A stretch of 64,000 bases of DNA from Gammaproteobacteria bacterium (lineage in GTDB: Bacteria > Pseudomonadota > Gammaproteobacteria > Burkholderiales > Gallionellaceae): the NCBI GenBank assembly GCA_018813765.1, contig JAHJBC010000001.1:62001-126000 (forward strand). Direction: 5' to 3'. The notes beneath the pieces were generated by a model, which ran no database searches, had not been told where the DNA came from, and worked only from the letters and a program-made list of their open reading frames with translations. Below are positions 19,488 through 30,074 of this stretch, piece by piece (the stretch's first letter is position 1; every line of letters starts with the position of its first letter). The position numbers and the translations under genes were made by a program.

Positions 19488-19557
19488 TGGGAGCTCCGAC
19501 GTCCCGTCGGCAGTCTTTGACAAACAACATTGCCGACGAGGACGTCGGCGCTCCCAG
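19488..19557. repeat. Palindromic repeat GGGAGC-CCGACGTC...GACGTCGG-GCTCCC, copy 1
   Basis: Two near-complementary arms: left (about 19488-19512) GGGAGCTCCGACGTCCCG then TCGGCA, right (about 19531-19557) TGCCGACGAGGACGTCGG then CGCTCCCA, around an 18-base centre. A second copy with the same arm sequences lies at 42651-42714. This is a dispersed REP-like or miniature mobile element. Confidence 0.85.
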
Positions 19558-19583
19558 AAAATTAAATACTAGGAAATGAGACC

Positions 19584-20936
19584 ATGTTAGACAACCTCAC
19601 ACAACGCTTCTCGGGCATCGTCAAAAACCTGCGCGGTCAGGCACGACTAACCGAGAGCAACATCCAGGACGCGCTACGCGAAGTGCGCCTCGCCCTGCTG
19701 GAAGCCGACGTTGCGCTTCCGGTAGTCAAGGAATTCATCGCAAAGGTAAAAGAAGCCGCGCTGGGACAGGAAGTCATCGGCAACCTGCAACCGGGCCAGG
19801 CGCTGATAGGCGTGGTGAACCGCGAACTGACCAAGCTGATGGGCGAGCACAACGATGCGCTCAACCTCGCCGCCGTCCCGCCCGCCGTGATCCTGATGGC
19901 CGGCCTGCAGGGCGCGGGTAAAACCACCAGCAGCGGCAAGCTGGCCAAATTGCTGCGCGATCAGAACAAGAAAAAAGTATTGCTGGTCAGTTGCGATGTG
20001 TACCGCCCCGCCGCGATCGAGCAATTGCGCACGCTGGCACAACAACTCGACACCGATTTCTTCCCGTCCGACATCAGCCAGAAGCCGCAGGACATCGCCC
20101 TCGCCGCGCTCGACTGGGCGAAGAAACACCACCACGACGTGCTGATCGTCGACACCGCCGGTCGCCTTGCGGTGGACGAAGCGATGATGGCGGAGATCAA
20201 GGACCTGCATGCCACACTGAAGCCCATCGAGACGCTGTTTGTGGTCGACGCGATGACCGGCCAGGACGCGGTCAACACCGCCAAGGCCTTCGGCGACGCG
20301 CTGCCCCTCACCGGCGTGATCCTCACCAAGCTGGACGGCGATGCGCGCGGCGGCGCGGCCCTGTCTGTGCGACAGATCACCGGCAAGCCGATCAAGTTCG
20401 TCGGCGTCAGCGAAAAAGCGAACGGCCTCGAAGCTTTCCACCCGGAGCGCATGGCACAGCGCATCCTCGGCATGGGCGACGTGCTGTCGCTGCTCGAAGA
20501 AGCGCAGCGCAACGTTGACATGGGCGAAGCGGAAAAGCTGGCAAAGAAGATGCAGACCGGCAAGGGCTTCGACCTCAACGACTTCAAGATGCAGATCGTG
20601 CAGATGAGGAAGATGGGCGGCGTCTCGGCGCTGATGGACAAACTGCCCGCCCAGCTTTCCAAGGCGGCCGCCGGCGCCAAGGTCGACGAGCGTCAGATCA
20701 ACCGCACCGAAGGCATCATCAATTCGATGACACCCTGGGAGCGCAGTCACCCCGAGCTCATCAAAGCCTCGCGCAAACGCCGCATCGCGTCGGGCGCGGG
20801 CGTGCAGGTGATGCACGTCAACCAGTTGCTCAACCAGTTCGAACAATCGCAGAAGATGATGAAGATGATCAGCGGCAAGGGCGGCATGGCGAAGATGATC
20901 AAGGGAATGGCCGGAAAATTCCCCGGCATGCGGTAA
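19584..20936 (+). CDS. ffh: Ffh, signal recognition particle protein (SRP54)
   Basis: GTPase that binds 4.5S RNA and signal sequences and docks with FtsY. 450 residues: N domain, G domain with GLQGAGKTTSSGKLAK (P loop), DTAGRLAVDEAM and TKLDGDARGGAALS, and a Met-rich M domain (QKMMKMISGKGGMAKMIKGM) with the RNA-binding SRKRRIASGAGV segment. Ends in a Met/Gly/Lys-rich tail typical of bacterial Ffh. Confidence 0.98.
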   Translation: MLDNLTQRFSGIVKNLRGQARLTESNIQDALREVRLALLEADVALPVVKEFIAKVKEAALGQEVIGNLQPGQALIGVVNRELTKLMGEHNDALNLAAVPPAVILMAGLQGAGKTTSSGKLAKLLRDQNKKKVLLVSCDVYRPAAIEQLRTLAQQLDTDFFPSDISQKPQDIALAALDWAKKHHHDVLIVDTAGRLAVDEAMMAEIKDLHATLKPIETLFVVDAMTGQDAVNTAKAFGDALPLTGVILTKLDGDARGGAALSVRQITGKPIKFVGVSEKANGLEAFHPERMAQRILGMGDVLSLLEEAQRNVDMGEAEKLAKKMQTGKGFDLNDFKMQIVQMRKMGGVSALMDKLPAQLSKAAAGAKVDERQINRTEGIINSMTPWERSHPELIKASRKRRIASGAGVQVMHVNQLLNQFEQSQKMMKMISGKGGMAKMIKGMAGKFPGMR

Positions 20937-20946
20937 TCGATAACGC

Positions 20947-21651
20947 ATGACCCTCAAAGCCATCATCTTCGACGTCGACGGCACCCTCGCGGATACCGAG
21001 GATGCGCACCGCATCGCCTTCAACAAAGCTTTTGCCGATAACGGCCTGCCCTGGAACTGGGACGTGGCGCTGTACGACAAATTGCTCAAGGTGACGGGCG
21101 GCAAGGAGCGCATCAAGTATTACGTCGACGATTTTCTGCAGGATTTCAGCAAATCCGCCGATTACGAAGGCTTCGTGAAGAACCTGCATGTGCAAAAGAC
21201 CGCGCATTACACTGCCGCGCTCCGCGATGGGCACATCCCGTTGCGCCCCGGCATCAAACGACTCATCACCGATGCACACAATGCCGGACTCAAACTCGCC
21301 ATCGCCACCACCACTTCGCCGGAGAACGTTGCCGCTTTGCTCGAGGTCGGCCTGGGCAAGGACTGGAACATGTACTTTGACGCCATCGGTTGCGGCGACA
21401 TCGTGCCCGCCAAGAAACCCGCGCCGGACATCTATAACTGGGTCTTGAACGAACTCAAGCTTGCACCGCAGGACTGTATCGCGCTGGAGGATTCCAGCAA
21501 CGGACTGCACTCCTCGCTCGCGGCGGGCATCAGGACTTACATCACCACCAATCCGTATACCTGCAAGCAGGACTTCGCCGGTGCGACGGCCGTGTTCGAC
21601 GATCTGGGTGACCTGCCCGGTTTCTACAAGCTGATCGGGCTGCACGCTTAA
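20947..21651 (+). CDS. cbbY: HAD-superfamily phosphatase, CbbY type
   Basis: 234 residues. HAD motif I FDVDGTLADTE (nucleophile Asp9, Asp11), the cap segment with WNWDVALYDKLLKVTGGKERI, motif II around ATTTSPEN, Lys in PAKKPAPDIY and motif IV-like ALEDSSNGLHSSLAAG. The WD...Y..LL..TGGKERI stretch is characteristic of CbbY, which removes xylulose 1,5-bisphosphate, an inhibitor of RuBisCO. No cbb genes lie in this window, so the metabolic link is inference. Starts 10 bases after ffh. Confidence 0.8.
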   Translation: MTLKAIIFDVDGTLADTEDAHRIAFNKAFADNGLPWNWDVALYDKLLKVTGGKERIKYYVDDFLQDFSKSADYEGFVKNLHVQKTAHYTAALRDGHIPLRPGIKRLITDAHNAGLKLAIATTTSPENVAALLEVGLGKDWNMYFDAIGCGDIVPAKKPAPDIYNWVLNELKLAPQDCIALEDSSNGLHSSLAAGIRTYITTNPYTCKQDFAGATAVFDDLGDLPGFYKLIGLHA

Positions 21652-21707
21652 GCAACAAGCCCGGTTTCCTGCTAATCTTGCAGACATCCAATCGTCCGCA
21701 AAACATC

Positions 21708-23222
21708 ATGCATAGCTACTTGAAACGTATCCTCACCGCCCGCGTCTATGACGTGGCGGTCGAAACCCCGCTGGAACTCGCGCCCGACCTGTCGGCGCGC
21801 ATCGGCAACAGCATCCTGTTCAAACGCGAGGACATGCAGCCGGTGTTCTCGTTCAAGCTGCGCGGCGCCTACAACAAGATGGCGCAACTCACCCCGGAAC
21901 AACTCAAACGCGGCGTGATCGCCGCCTCGGCGGGCAACCATGCGCAAGGTGTGGCCCTCAGCGCGCACCGTCTCGGTTGCAAGGCCATCATCGTGATGCC
22001 GACCACCACGCCGCAGGTCAAGATCGAGGCAGTGAAGCATTTCGGCCAGCGTGCGGTCGAGATCGTGCTGCACGGCGACAGCTACAGCGATGCCTGCACC
22101 CGCGCTTACGAACTGGAGAAAGAAAAGAATCTCACTTTCGTCCATCCCTTCGACGATCCCGATGTGATCGCCGGCCAAGGCACCATCGCCATGGAAGTGC
22201 TGCGCCAGCACCAAGCCCCCATCCACGCCATCTTCTGCGCCATCGGCGGCGGCGGACTGATCGCGGGCGTGGCGGCTTACGTCAAGCAGGTGCGGCCCGA
22301 CATCAGGGTCATCGGCGTGCAGACCACCGACTCGGACGCGATGGCGCGTTCGCTCAAGGCGAAGAAGCGCATCACGCTCAACGACGTCGGCCTGTTCTCG
22401 GACGGCACGGCGGTCAAGGTGGCCGGCGAGGAGACCTTCCGCCTGTGCAAACAATATGTCGATGAAGTGGTGCTGGTCGATACCGACGAGGTGTGCGCCG
22501 CGATCAAGGACGTGTTCCAGGACACGCGCTCCATCCTCGAACCGGCGGGCGCGCTCGCCGTCGCGGGCGCCAAGGTTTATGCCAAACGCGAGCAACTCAA
22601 AGGCGAGACGCTGGTCACCGTATGCAGCGGCGCGAACATGAACTTCGACCGCCTGCGCTTTGTCGCCGAGCGTTCGGAGATCGGCGAGAAGCGCGAAACC
22701 CTGCTTGCCGTCACCATCCCGGAAACGCCGGGCAGCTTCCGCAAGTTCTGCTCGCTGCTGGGCAAACGCAACATCACCGAATTCAACTACCGCTACGCCG
22801 ACCCGACGGCGGCGCAGGTGTTCGTCGGCATCCAGGTCAAGGACCAGTCGGAGGCGACCGACCTCATCGACAAGCTGCAGCGCGGCAAACTGCCGACGCT
22901 GGACCTGTCCGACAACGAGATGGCCAAGCTGCACCTGCGCCACCTGGTCGGCGGACATGCCGCCGCCGAGAACGAAATCCTGTTCCGTTTCGAATTCCCG
23001 GAACGCCCCGGTGCGCTGATGAACTTCCTCAACAGCATGGACCACAGCTGGAACATCTCGCTGTTCCACTACCGCAACCACGGCGCCGACTACGGCCGCG
23101 TGCTGGTCGGCATGCAGGTGCCGAAGAGCGACAAAAAGGCGCTCAAGACCTTCCTCGACACGCTGGGCTACCGCTACTGGGACGAGAGCGACAATCCGGC
23201 CTACCGCCTGTTCCTGGGGTAG
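21708..23222 (+). CDS. ilvA: Threonine ammonia-lyase, biosynthetic
   Basis: PLP enzyme that deaminates threonine to 2-oxobutanoate, the first step toward isoleucine. 504 residues from the ATG at 21708 (an in-frame TTG 30 bases earlier is less likely). PLP lysine is Lys50 in FSFKLRGAYNK; the glycine loop GGGGLIAG binds PLP phosphate. The C-terminal third has two ACT-like regulatory domains (TIPETPGSFRKFC and FEFPERPGALMNF), so feedback control by isoleucine is expected. Confidence 0.97.
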   Translation: MHSYLKRILTARVYDVAVETPLELAPDLSARIGNSILFKREDMQPVFSFKLRGAYNKMAQLTPEQLKRGVIAASAGNHAQGVALSAHRLGCKAIIVMPTTTPQVKIEAVKHFGQRAVEIVLHGDSYSDACTRAYELEKEKNLTFVHPFDDPDVIAGQGTIAMEVLRQHQAPIHAIFCAIGGGGLIAGVAAYVKQVRPDIRVIGVQTTDSDAMARSLKAKKRITLNDVGLFSDGTAVKVAGEETFRLCKQYVDEVVLVDTDEVCAAIKDVFQDTRSILEPAGALAVAGAKVYAKREQLKGETLVTVCSGANMNFDRLRFVAERSEIGEKRETLLAVTIPETPGSFRKFCSLLGKRNITEFNYRYADPTAAQVFVGIQVKDQSEATDLIDKLQRGKLPTLDLSDNEMAKLHLRHLVGGHAAAENEILFRFEFPERPGALMNFLNSMDHSWNISLFHYRNHGADYGRVLVGMQVPKSDKKALKTFLDTLGYRYWDESDNPAYRLFLG

Positions 23223-23265
23223 GCCGCCAGTAACGGACAATCCCCGCCGTTCCGGAGAAAACAGC

Positions 23266-23853
23266 ATGACTGCTCAGGAACAGAAACAGACCATCAGACA
23301 AGAGGTTCTGGCCCGAAGGGACGAGCTCTCCGCCACTCTTCGCGCCGCACACAGCGGCGCCATCTCCGCCCGCCTGACCGGCATGCCCGAATACCGGCGC
23401 TCGCAAGTCGTGCTGGGCTACATGAACTTCGGCCACGAGTTCGCCAGCGAACTGTGGGTAAGGCAGGTATTGGCCGATGGCAAGAAGCTGATATTGCCCA
23501 GAGCGAACCCGCTCACAAAACTCCTTGATCTGTATGAAGTAAAGGATTGCGAATCCCAATTGGCAGCGGGATCGTGGGGTATACGCGAGCCAATAGTTGA
23601 ACTTTGTACTAGGGTATTATCCCCGAATGCGATAGAATTCATCCTGCTCCCCGGCGTCGCTTTTACCCGCGAGGGTGCACGTCTGGGATACGGCGGCGGC
23701 TATTACGACAAGCTGCTGGCGGGCATCCCGCACCGGCCGGTATTGGTCGCCGCAGCATTCACATTACAAGTCGTGCAGCAACTTCCGCAGGAGGCCACCG
23801 ACCAAAAGGTTGAATGGCTGGTGACGGAAAAGGAAACGATACGCTGCACCTGA
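23266..23853 (+). CDS. fau: 5-formyltetrahydrofolate cyclo-ligase
   Basis: Converts 5-formyl-THF to 5,10-methenyl-THF with ATP. 195 residues; LLPGVAFTREGARLGYGGGYYDKLL is the family signature, and the N-terminal KQTIRQEVLARRDEL helix fits. GGAG precedes the ATG. I looked for a 6S RNA in front, as in many proteobacteria, but the spacer after ilvA is only 43 bases. Confidence 0.94.
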   Translation: MTAQEQKQTIRQEVLARRDELSATLRAAHSGAISARLTGMPEYRRSQVVLGYMNFGHEFASELWVRQVLADGKKLILPRANPLTKLLDLYEVKDCESQLAAGSWGIREPIVELCTRVLSPNAIEFILLPGVAFTREGARLGYGGGYYDKLLAGIPHRPVLVAAAFTLQVVQQLPQEATDQKVEWLVTEKETIRCT

Positions 23854-23866
23854 TGGAGAGAACGCA

Positions 23867-26521
23867 ATGGCAACACAGCAACCACCAGAACAAGATCGCG
23901 ATCCCCTGGAGACTCAGGAATGGCTGGAATCGCTCCAGTCCGTCCTTGAAAAGGAGGGTGCCAAGCGCGCCCACTTCCTGATCGACCAGTTGATCCACCA
24001 GACGCGCCTGGCCGGCGACGACGTGCCGATCAGCGCCACCACACCCTACATCAACACCATCCCGCCGGAGAAGGAAGAACGCTCCGCCGGGAATTTCGAA
24101 CTGGAGCACCGCATCCGCGCGCTCATGCGCTGGAACGCGATGGCCATCGTGATGCGCGCCAACAAGGAATCGTCCGAACTGGGCGGCCACATCGCCAGCT
24201 TCGCTTCGGCGGCGACCCTGTACGACGTTGCATTCAACCACTTCTTCCGCGGCAAGACCGAGGAGCACGGCGGCGACCTGGTGTATTTCCAGGGCCACTC
24301 CTCGCCCGGCATCTATGCGCGCGCCTTTCTCGAAGGCCGCCTGAGCGAAGCGCAACTCGACAAGTTCCGCCAGGAAGTGGACGGCGACGGACTGCCGTCC
24401 TATCCGCACCCGTGGCTGATGCCTGACTTCTGGCAGTTCCCCACCGTGTCGATGGGTCTGGGCCCCTTGATGGCCATCTACCAGGCGCGTTTCATGCGCT
24501 ATCTGCACCACCGCGAACTCGCGCAGACCGAAGGCCGCAAGGTATGGGCCTTCCTCGGCGACGGCGAGACCGACGAGCCGGAATCGCTGGGCGCGATCTC
24601 CATGGCCGGGCGCGAGCGGCTCGACAACCTGATCTTCGTGATCAACTGCAACCTGCAACGTCTCGACGGCCCGGTGCGCGGCAACGGCAAGATCATCCAG
24701 GAACTGGAGGGCGTATTCCGCGGTGCAGGCTGGAACGTGATCAAGGTGGTGTGGGGCCGACGCTGGGATCGCCTGTTCGCCAAGGACAAAAGCGGCCTGC
24801 TGCTCAAGCGCATGGAAGAAGTGGTGGACGGCGACTATCAGAACTACAAGGCCAAGGACGGCGCCTATGTGCGCCAGCATTTCTTCGGCAAGTATCCCGA
24901 ACTGCTGGAACTGGTCGCCGACATGTCGGACGATGAAATCTGGCATTTGAACCGCGGCGGCCACGATCCCTACAAGATGTTCGCGGCCTATGCGGCGGCG
25001 CACAGGCACAAGGGGCAACCGACCGTGATCCTGGCCAAGACGGTGAAGGGTTATGGCATGGGCGCCTCGGGTGAGGCGCAGAATCCGACCCACCAGCAGA
25101 AGAAGATGGGCGAAGAGGCGCTGCGCAAGTTCCGCGACCGCTTCAACATCCCGGTCGCCGACGAAGATCTGCCCAAGCTGCCCTATGTGCGTCCCGCCGA
25201 GGACAGCCAGGAGATGAAATACCTGCGCGAACGCGCCGCGACCATGGGCACACTGCCGGCACGCGATCCCCTCGCGCTGTGCCTGCAGGTACCCGAGCTG
25301 TCCGCGTTCGATGCCCTGCTGAAGTCGAGCGAAGACCGCGAGTTCTCCACCACCATGGCCTTCGTGCGCCTGCTGGGGATACTGGTCAAGGACAAGAACA
25401 TCGGCAAACAGATCGTGCCCATCGTGCCGGACGAATCGCGCACCTTCGGCATGGAGGGCATGTTCCGCCAGCTCGGCATCTTCTCGCAGGTGGGCCAGTT
25501 GTACACGCCGGAGGACGCCGAACAGCTCATGTTCTACAAGGAATCGGTGGCCGGGCAGATATTGCAGGAAGGCATCAACGAAGCGGGCGGCATGGCCGAC
25601 TGGATCGCCGCTGCGACCTCCTACGCCAACCACGGCGTGGCGATGGTGCCGTTCTACGTCTATTACTCGATGTTCGGCTTCCAGCGCATCGGCGACCTGG
25701 CTTATGCGGCGGGCGACATGCGCGCGCGCGGCTTCCTCGTCGGCGGCACGGCCGGACGCACCACGCTCAACGGCGAAGGCCTGCAGCATCAGGACGGCCA
25801 CAGCCATCTGCAGGCGGCGATGATCCCGAACTGCGTGTCCTACGACCCCGCCTTCGCCTATGAACTGGCGGTGATCGTGCAGGACGGCATGCGCCGCATG
25901 TACAAGGAACAGGAAGACGTGTTCTATTACCTCACGGTGATGAACGAGAACTACACACACCCCGCCATGCCGGAGGGTGCCGCAGAAGGCATCGTCAAGG
26001 GCATGTACAAGTTCAGTACTCAGAACAAACCGGCGGTGCAATTGCTCGGCAGCGGCGCCATCCTGCGCGAAGTGATCGCCGCGGCGGAATTGCTGCAGAA
26101 GGATTTCGGCGTGGCTGCCGATGTGTGGAGCGTGACCAGCTTCAACGAACTGCGCCGCGACGGCCAGGACTGCGAGCGCTGGAACACGCTGCATCCGGAA
26201 GCCAAGCCGCGCGTGAGCTACGTCGAGCAATGTCTGGATGAAAAGATCCCGGTGGTCGCCGCGACCGATTACCTCCGCGCCTATGCCGACCAGATCCGCC
26301 CCTTCGTGAAGGCGCGCTACAAGACATTGGGCACGGACGGCTTCGGCCGCTCCGACTATCGCCGCAAGCTGCGCCATTTCTTCGAGGTGGATCGCTACTT
26401 CGTCGCCGTCACGGCATTGAAGGCGCTGGCCGACGCTGGCGCCATCCCGGCGAACATCGTCAGCAAGGCGATCAAGCTGTACAAGATCAACCCGGATAAA
26501 CCGAATCCCACCACGGTGTGA
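23867..26521 (+). CDS. aceE: AceE, pyruvate dehydrogenase E1 component (homodimeric)
   Basis: Thiamine-diphosphate enzyme that decarboxylates pyruvate and passes the acetyl group to the lipoyl domain of E2. 884 residues, same size as other homodimeric E1 proteins. ThDP motif: [15 protein letters not shown] ... [11 protein letters not shown]. The second domain has the [19 protein letters not shown] region. First gene of aceE-aceF; no lpd (E3) follows. Confidence 0.98.
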   Translation: MATQQPPEQDRDPLETQEWLESLQSVLEKEGAKRAHFLIDQLIHQTRLAGDDVPISATTPYINTIPPEKEERSAGNFELEHRIRALMRWNAMAIVMRANKESSELGGHIASFASAATLYDVAFNHFFRGKTEEHGGDLVYFQGHSSPGIYARAFLEGRLSEAQLDKFRQEVDGDGLPSYPHPWLMPDFWQFPTVSMGLGPLMAIYQARFMRYLHHRELAQTEGRKVWAFLGDGETDEPESLGAISMAGRERLDNLIFVINCNLQRLDGPVRGNGKIIQELEGVFRGAGWNVIKVVWGRRWDRLFAKDKSGLLLKRMEEVVDGDYQNYKAKDGAYVRQHFFGKYPELLELVADMSDDEIWHLNRGGHDPYKMFAAYAAAHRHKGQPTVILAKTVKGYGMGASGEAQNPTHQQKKMGEEALRKFRDRFNIPVADEDLPKLPYVRPAEDSQEMKYLRERAATMGTLPARDPLALCLQVPELSAFDALLKSSEDREFSTTMAFVRLLGILVKDKNIGKQIVPIVPDESRTFGMEGMFRQLGIFSQVGQLYTPEDAEQLMFYKESVAGQILQEGINEAGGMADWIAAATSYANHGVAMVPFYVYYSMFGFQRIGDLAYAAGDMRARGFLVGGTAGRTTLNGEGLQHQDGHSHLQAAMIPNCVSYDPAFAYELAVIVQDGMRRMYKEQEDVFYYLTVMNENYTHPAMPEGAAEGIVKGMYKFSTQNKPAVQLLGSGAILREVIAAAELLQKDFGVAADVWSVTSFNELRRDGQDCERWNTLHPEAKPRVSYVEQCLDEKIPVVAATDYLRAYADQIRPFVKARYKTLGTDGFGRSDYRRKLRHFFEVDRYFVAVTALKALADAGAIPANIVSKAIKLYKINPDKPNPTTV

Positions 26522-26535
26522 GCCAGGAGAACGAC

Positions 26536-27813
26536 GTGGCCGAAATCAAGAATATATCAGTGCCGGACATCGGCAATTTCAAGGACGTGAGCATCATCGA
26601 AGTGGCGGTGAAGGCGGGTGACCGTGTGTCCGCCGAGCAGACGCTGGTCTCGCTGGAAACCGACAAGGCGACCGTGGATGTGCCCGCACCGTTTGACGGC
26701 GTGGTCAAGGAAGTGAAGGTCAAGGTCGGCGACAAGGTGTCGGAAGGCAACCTGATCGTGACATTGGAAGCGAGCGGCGAAGCTGCGGCGGCAGCACCTG
26801 CCGCTGCACCGGCGCAAGTCGCGACACCTGTTGCACCCGCTCCTGCGGCTCGGCCTGCGCCTGTCGCGGCACCGGTAGCTGCCGCCCCGGCCGCGCCCGT
26901 TTCTTCCGGCGCAAGCGCGCACGCCAGCCCCTCCATCCGCCGCTTCGCGCGCGAGCTGGGCGTGAACCTGGCGCAGGTCGGCGGCAGCGGCGAGAAGGGC
27001 CGCGTCACCAAGGACGACGTGCAGAATTTCGTCAAGCAAGCGCTGGCCGGTGGCACAACCGCAGGCGGCGGCATGCCCGGCCTGCTGCCCTGGCCGGATG
27101 TGGATTTCGCCAAATTCGGCGCAGTGGAAAGCAAGCCGCTATCGCGCATCAAGAAGATCTCCGGTGCCAACCTGCACCGCAACTGGGTGATGATCCCGCA
27201 TGTGACGCAGTTCGAGGAAGCCGACATCAGCGAGATGGAAGCCTTCCGCAAGGAGCTCGGCGCCGAGTACGCGAAAGAGGGCATCAAGATCACCCCGCTG
27301 GCCTTTATGCTCAAGGCCTGTGCCATCACGCTCAAGCACTTCCCCGACTTCAATGCCTCGCTGGATGCCGGCGGCGAGAACCTGATCCTGAAGAAATACA
27401 TCCACATCGGCGTGGCCGTGGATACGCCGGAAGGCCTGATGGTGCCGGTGATCCGCGACGTGGACCAGAAAGGCATCGTGCAGTTGGCAAAGGAACTGGG
27501 CGAGATCAGTGCCCGCGCGCGCGAGAAAAAGGTCACCGCCGCCGAGATGCAGGGCGGCTGCTTCACCATCTCCAGCCTGGGCGGTATCGGCGGCACGGCT
27601 TTCACGCCCATCATCAACGCGCCGGAAGTGGCCATCCTCGGCGTGTCGCGCGCCAGCATGAAACCGGTGTGGAAGGACGGCGAGTTCGTGCCGCGCCTGA
27701 TGCTGCCGCTGTCGCTGACCTACGATCACCGCGTCATCGACGGCGCAATGGGCGCGCGCTTCACCACCTATCTCGCGCATGTGCTGGCCGACATGCGACG
27801 GCTGGCACTGTGA
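26536..27813 (+). CDS. aceF: AceF, dihydrolipoamide acetyltransferase (E2 of PDH)
   Basis: Core of the pyruvate dehydrogenase complex. I prefer the GTG at 26536 ([12 protein letters not shown], 425 residues) behind AGGAG; a GTG at 26518 overlaps the aceE stop. One lipoyl domain (lipoyl Lys44 in [11 protein letters not shown]), an Ala/Pro linker (about 85-135), the E1/E3-binding domain ([14 protein letters not shown] ... [11 protein letters not shown]), then the catalytic domain with DHRVIDGA. Many relatives have two or three lipoyl domains; this one has a single one. Confidence 0.95.
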   Translation: MAEIKNISVPDIGNFKDVSIIEVAVKAGDRVSAEQTLVSLETDKATVDVPAPFDGVVKEVKVKVGDKVSEGNLIVTLEASGEAAAAAPAAAPAQVATPVAPAPAARPAPVAAPVAAAPAAPVSSGASAHASPSIRRFARELGVNLAQVGGSGEKGRVTKDDVQNFVKQALAGGTTAGGGMPGLLPWPDVDFAKFGAVESKPLSRIKKISGANLHRNWVMIPHVTQFEEADISEMEAFRKELGAEYAKEGIKITPLAFMLKACAITLKHFPDFNASLDAGGENLILKKYIHIGVAVDTPEGLMVPVIRDVDQKGIVQLAKELGEISARAREKKVTAAEMQGGCFTISSLGGIGGTAFTPIINAPEVAILGVSRASMKPVWKDGEFVPRLMLPLSLTYDHRVIDGAMGARFTTYLAHVLADMRRLAL

Positions 27814-27940
27814 TTTAACAAGCCACATCAGCCCCGGATGGATACGGATAACCCCTGCCGGACCCGCCCTTATCGGCGGCCACGGGAAATATCGGGTAAA
27901 CTTGCCCCTGTTCCTATCCGTGTTCCATCTGTGTTCATCC

Positions 27941-28633
27941 GTGGCTGACAGTTCTTCTTCCCAAAATCCGGGCATCACCCCCATCGGCATCCTCGGGGGC
28001 ACTTTCGACCCCATCCACCATGGACACCTGCGCATCGCACAGGAAGCGCTGGAGCAGTGCAAGCTTGCGCAGGTGCGCTTCGTTCCCTCCGGCACGCCGC
28101 CGCATCGCCCGTCGCCCAAGGCGGACGCCAAGCTGCGCTGGGAGATGGTGCGACTGGCGCTGAACGGCAGCCCCGACTTTCTCGTCGACGTGCGCGAGGT
28201 GTTCCGCACCGATCCCTGCTACACCGTCGATACCCTCACCGCGCTGCGCGCCGAACTGGGCGCGCAACAGCCGATCTGTCTCATCCTCGGCGGCGACGCC
28301 TTCCTGCAACTGCACACTTGGCACGAATGGAAGCGGCTGTTCGGGCTGGCGCATATCGTGGTGCTGCAGCGCGCGGGCGGCCCGCCGCTGGGCAATGCCA
28401 TGAACAATGCCGATGCCGCATTGCAGGCCGAATACCGGCAACGCCTCGCGCCCGGCGCGGGCGTGCTGCAAGAATCCCCGGCTGGCGCGATCTTCGTCGC
28501 CGACATGCCTGCGCTGGAGATATCCTCCACCGACATTCGCCGCCGTTGCGCGGAAGGAAGAAGCATCCGTTACCTGGTACCGGAAGTCGTCGCCAATTAC
28601 ATCAATACCAACTCACTTTACCAAACATGCTGA
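27941..28633 (+). CDS. nadD: NadD, nicotinate-mononucleotide adenylyltransferase
   Basis: Makes deamido-NAD from nicotinate mononucleotide. Motifs GGTFDPIHHGHLR (nucleotidyltransferase HxGH) and ISSTDIRRR are clear. The start is uncertain: the frame is open from 27779, but the first part is non-coding spacer with a repetitive TCCGTGTTC-CATCTGTGTTC pattern. I choose the GTG at 27941 (about 230 residues); a start closer to GITPIGILGGTF is also possible. It overlaps rsfS by seven bases. Confidence 0.9.
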   Translation: MADSSSSQNPGITPIGILGGTFDPIHHGHLRIAQEALEQCKLAQVRFVPSGTPPHRPSPKADAKLRWEMVRLALNGSPDFLVDVREVFRTDPCYTVDTLTALRAELGAQQPICLILGGDAFLQLHTWHEWKRLFGLAHIVVLQRAGGPPLGNAMNNADAALQAEYRQRLAPGAGVLQESPAGAIFVADMPALEISSTDIRRRCAEGRSIRYLVPEVVANYINTNSLYQTC

Positions 28634-28983
28634 CAGTAGAAGAAAAGACCCAAGCCGTCGTCGCCGCCCTTGAAGACATCAAGGCGCTGGACATCGAGAT
28701 CATCAACACCAGCAAGCTCAGCCCGCTGTTCGAACGCATGGTGGTCGCCAGCGCACAATCCACCCGCCAGACCAAGGCGCTGGCAAGCAGCGTGGTGGTG
28801 AAACTCAAGGAGCTGGGTGAAACGGTGTATGGCACCGAAGGCGAGGACGGCGGCGAGTGGGTGCTGGTCGACCTGGGCGACGTGATCGTGCACATCATGC
28901 AGCCAGCCGTAAGAGCCTATTACAACCTCGAAGAACTCTGGGGCGTCCAACCCAAGCTGCGCGCCTCCAAATCGGCAAAATGA
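28627..28983 (+). CDS. rsfS: RsfS, ribosomal silencing factor
   Basis: Binds L14 of the 50S subunit and blocks subunit joining in starvation. 118 residues, with [26 protein letters not shown] and [15 protein letters not shown], the hallmark of the Iojap/RsfS family. Overlaps nadD (7 bases) and rlmH (4 bases), the standard nadD-rsfS-rlmH arrangement. The reading frame continues upstream as filler; the ATG at 28627 is the natural start. Confidence 0.96.
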   Translation: MLTVEEKTQAVVAALEDIKALDIEIINTSKLSPLFERMVVASAQSTRQTKALASSVVVKLKELGETVYGTEGEDGGEWVLVDLGDVIVHIMQPAVRAYYNLEELWGVQPKLRASKSAK

Positions 28984-29450
28984 AGTTGCTGATCCTGGCG
29001 GTGGGCAACAGGATGCCATCGTGGATCACCGAGGGTTTCAACGAGTACGCCAAGCGCATGCCGCGCGAAGCGAAGATAGAACTGGTCGAGATCAAGCCCG
29101 AGGCGCGCAACAGCGGCAAGACCGCCGCCCAGATCATGGAAGCCGAAGCGCAACGCATCAAGGCCGCCCTGCCCCCCTCCGCCCTGTGTATCGCGCTCGA
29201 CGAGCGCGGCGCCACACCGACGACCAAACAACTCGCCCAGCAGATGCAGGACTGGATGCAGCAGGGCCGCGATGTCGCCTTCGTCGTCGGCGGCGCCGAC
29301 GGCTTGCACCCATCGGTCAAGCAGCAGGCGCAACAACTGCTGGCGCTGTCCGCTTTCACCCTGCCGCACGGCATGGTGCGCGTGTTGCTGGCGGAACAGC
29401 TGTACCGCGCGCACAGCCTGATGCACAATCATCCCTATCACAGGGAATGA
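28980..29450 (+). CDS. rlmH: RlmH, 23S rRNA (pseudouridine-1915-N3)-methyltransferase
   Basis: SPOUT methyltransferase acting on helix 69 of assembled ribosomes. 156 residues. [14 protein letters not shown] at the N-terminus, [13 protein letters not shown] in the SAM knot, and the C-terminal [20 protein letters not shown] are all diagnostic. ATGA overlap with rsfS. Confidence 0.97.
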   Translation: MKLLILAVGNRMPSWITEGFNEYAKRMPREAKIELVEIKPEARNSGKTAAQIMEAEAQRIKAALPPSALCIALDERGATPTTKQLAQQMQDWMQQGRDVAFVVGGADGLHPSVKQQAQQLLALSAFTLPHGMVRVLLAEQLYRAHSLMHNHPYHRE

Positions 29451-29453
29451 ACC

Positions 29454-30074
29454 ATGAGCATCAAACGTCCACGCATCTATCTCGTCTCGCAAAGTCCGCG
29501 CCGCCGCGAGCTCCTCAAACAGATCGGCATCAACTACGAAGTCCTGTTGCTGCGCAACGATCCTCGGCGCCGGGTCTTTGTGGATGAGACGCCGCTCGCG
29601 GGGGAAGACCCGACCGCGTATGTGAAACGCGTATGCCGCGACAAGGCACTGGCCGGCTGGGAGACGCTGGGCTTGCGCAACCTGCCGCAATTCCCGGTGC
29701 TGGCAGCGGATACCACGGTGACCATAGCGGGCCGCATCATCGGCAAGCCGGACAACAACGAACATGCCGCCGACATCCTGCGCATGCTCTCCGGTAGCAG
29801 CCACCAGGTGCTCACCGCCGTGGCGATGGCCTTCGGCGAGCGCATGGAGATGCGCCTGTCCACGACCACCATCGCTTTCGACAAACTCAGCGAGGACCGC
29901 ATCCGTCATTACCTGCTCACCAACGAGGCGCACGACAAGGCCGGTGCCTACGGCATCCAGGGCCACGCCGGCGCATTCGTGAAGCATATCGACGGCAGCT
30001 ACACCGGCGTGATGGGACTGCCGCTGTACGAAACGGTAGAATTGCTGAAACTATTCGGATATCCCGCACCATGA
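29454..30074 (+). CDS. Maf/YhdE-family nucleoside triphosphate pyrophosphatase
   Basis: House-cleaning enzyme that hydrolyses non-canonical or excess dTTP/UTP-type nucleotides. 206 residues. The family start LVSQSPRRRELLKQIG, the catalytic AADTTVT segment, GKPDNNEHAADILRMLSG and the AGAYGIQGHAGAFV motif are all visible. Four-base overlap with rng, the usual maf-rng pair. Confidence 0.93.
   Translation: MSIKRPRIYLVSQSPRRRELLKQIGINYEVLLLRNDPRRRVFVDETPLAGEDPTAYVKRVCRDKALAGWETLGLRNLPQFPVLAADTTVTIAGRIIGKPDNNEHAADILRMLSGSSHQVLTAVAMAFGERMEMRLSTTTIAFDKLSEDRIRHYLLTNEAHDKAGAYGIQGHAGAFVKHIDGSYTGVMGLPLYETVELLKLFGYPAP

Noticed and set aside
23223-23265. 6S RNA between ilvA and fau
   Set aside because: The spacer is only 43 bases, too short for a 6S RNA of about 180 nt.
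23759-26377. 872-codon open frame antisense to aceE
   Set aside because: High-GC codon bias leaves the opposite strand open. Its translation is rich in His, Arg, Val and Asp without domain features, while aceE has clear motifs.
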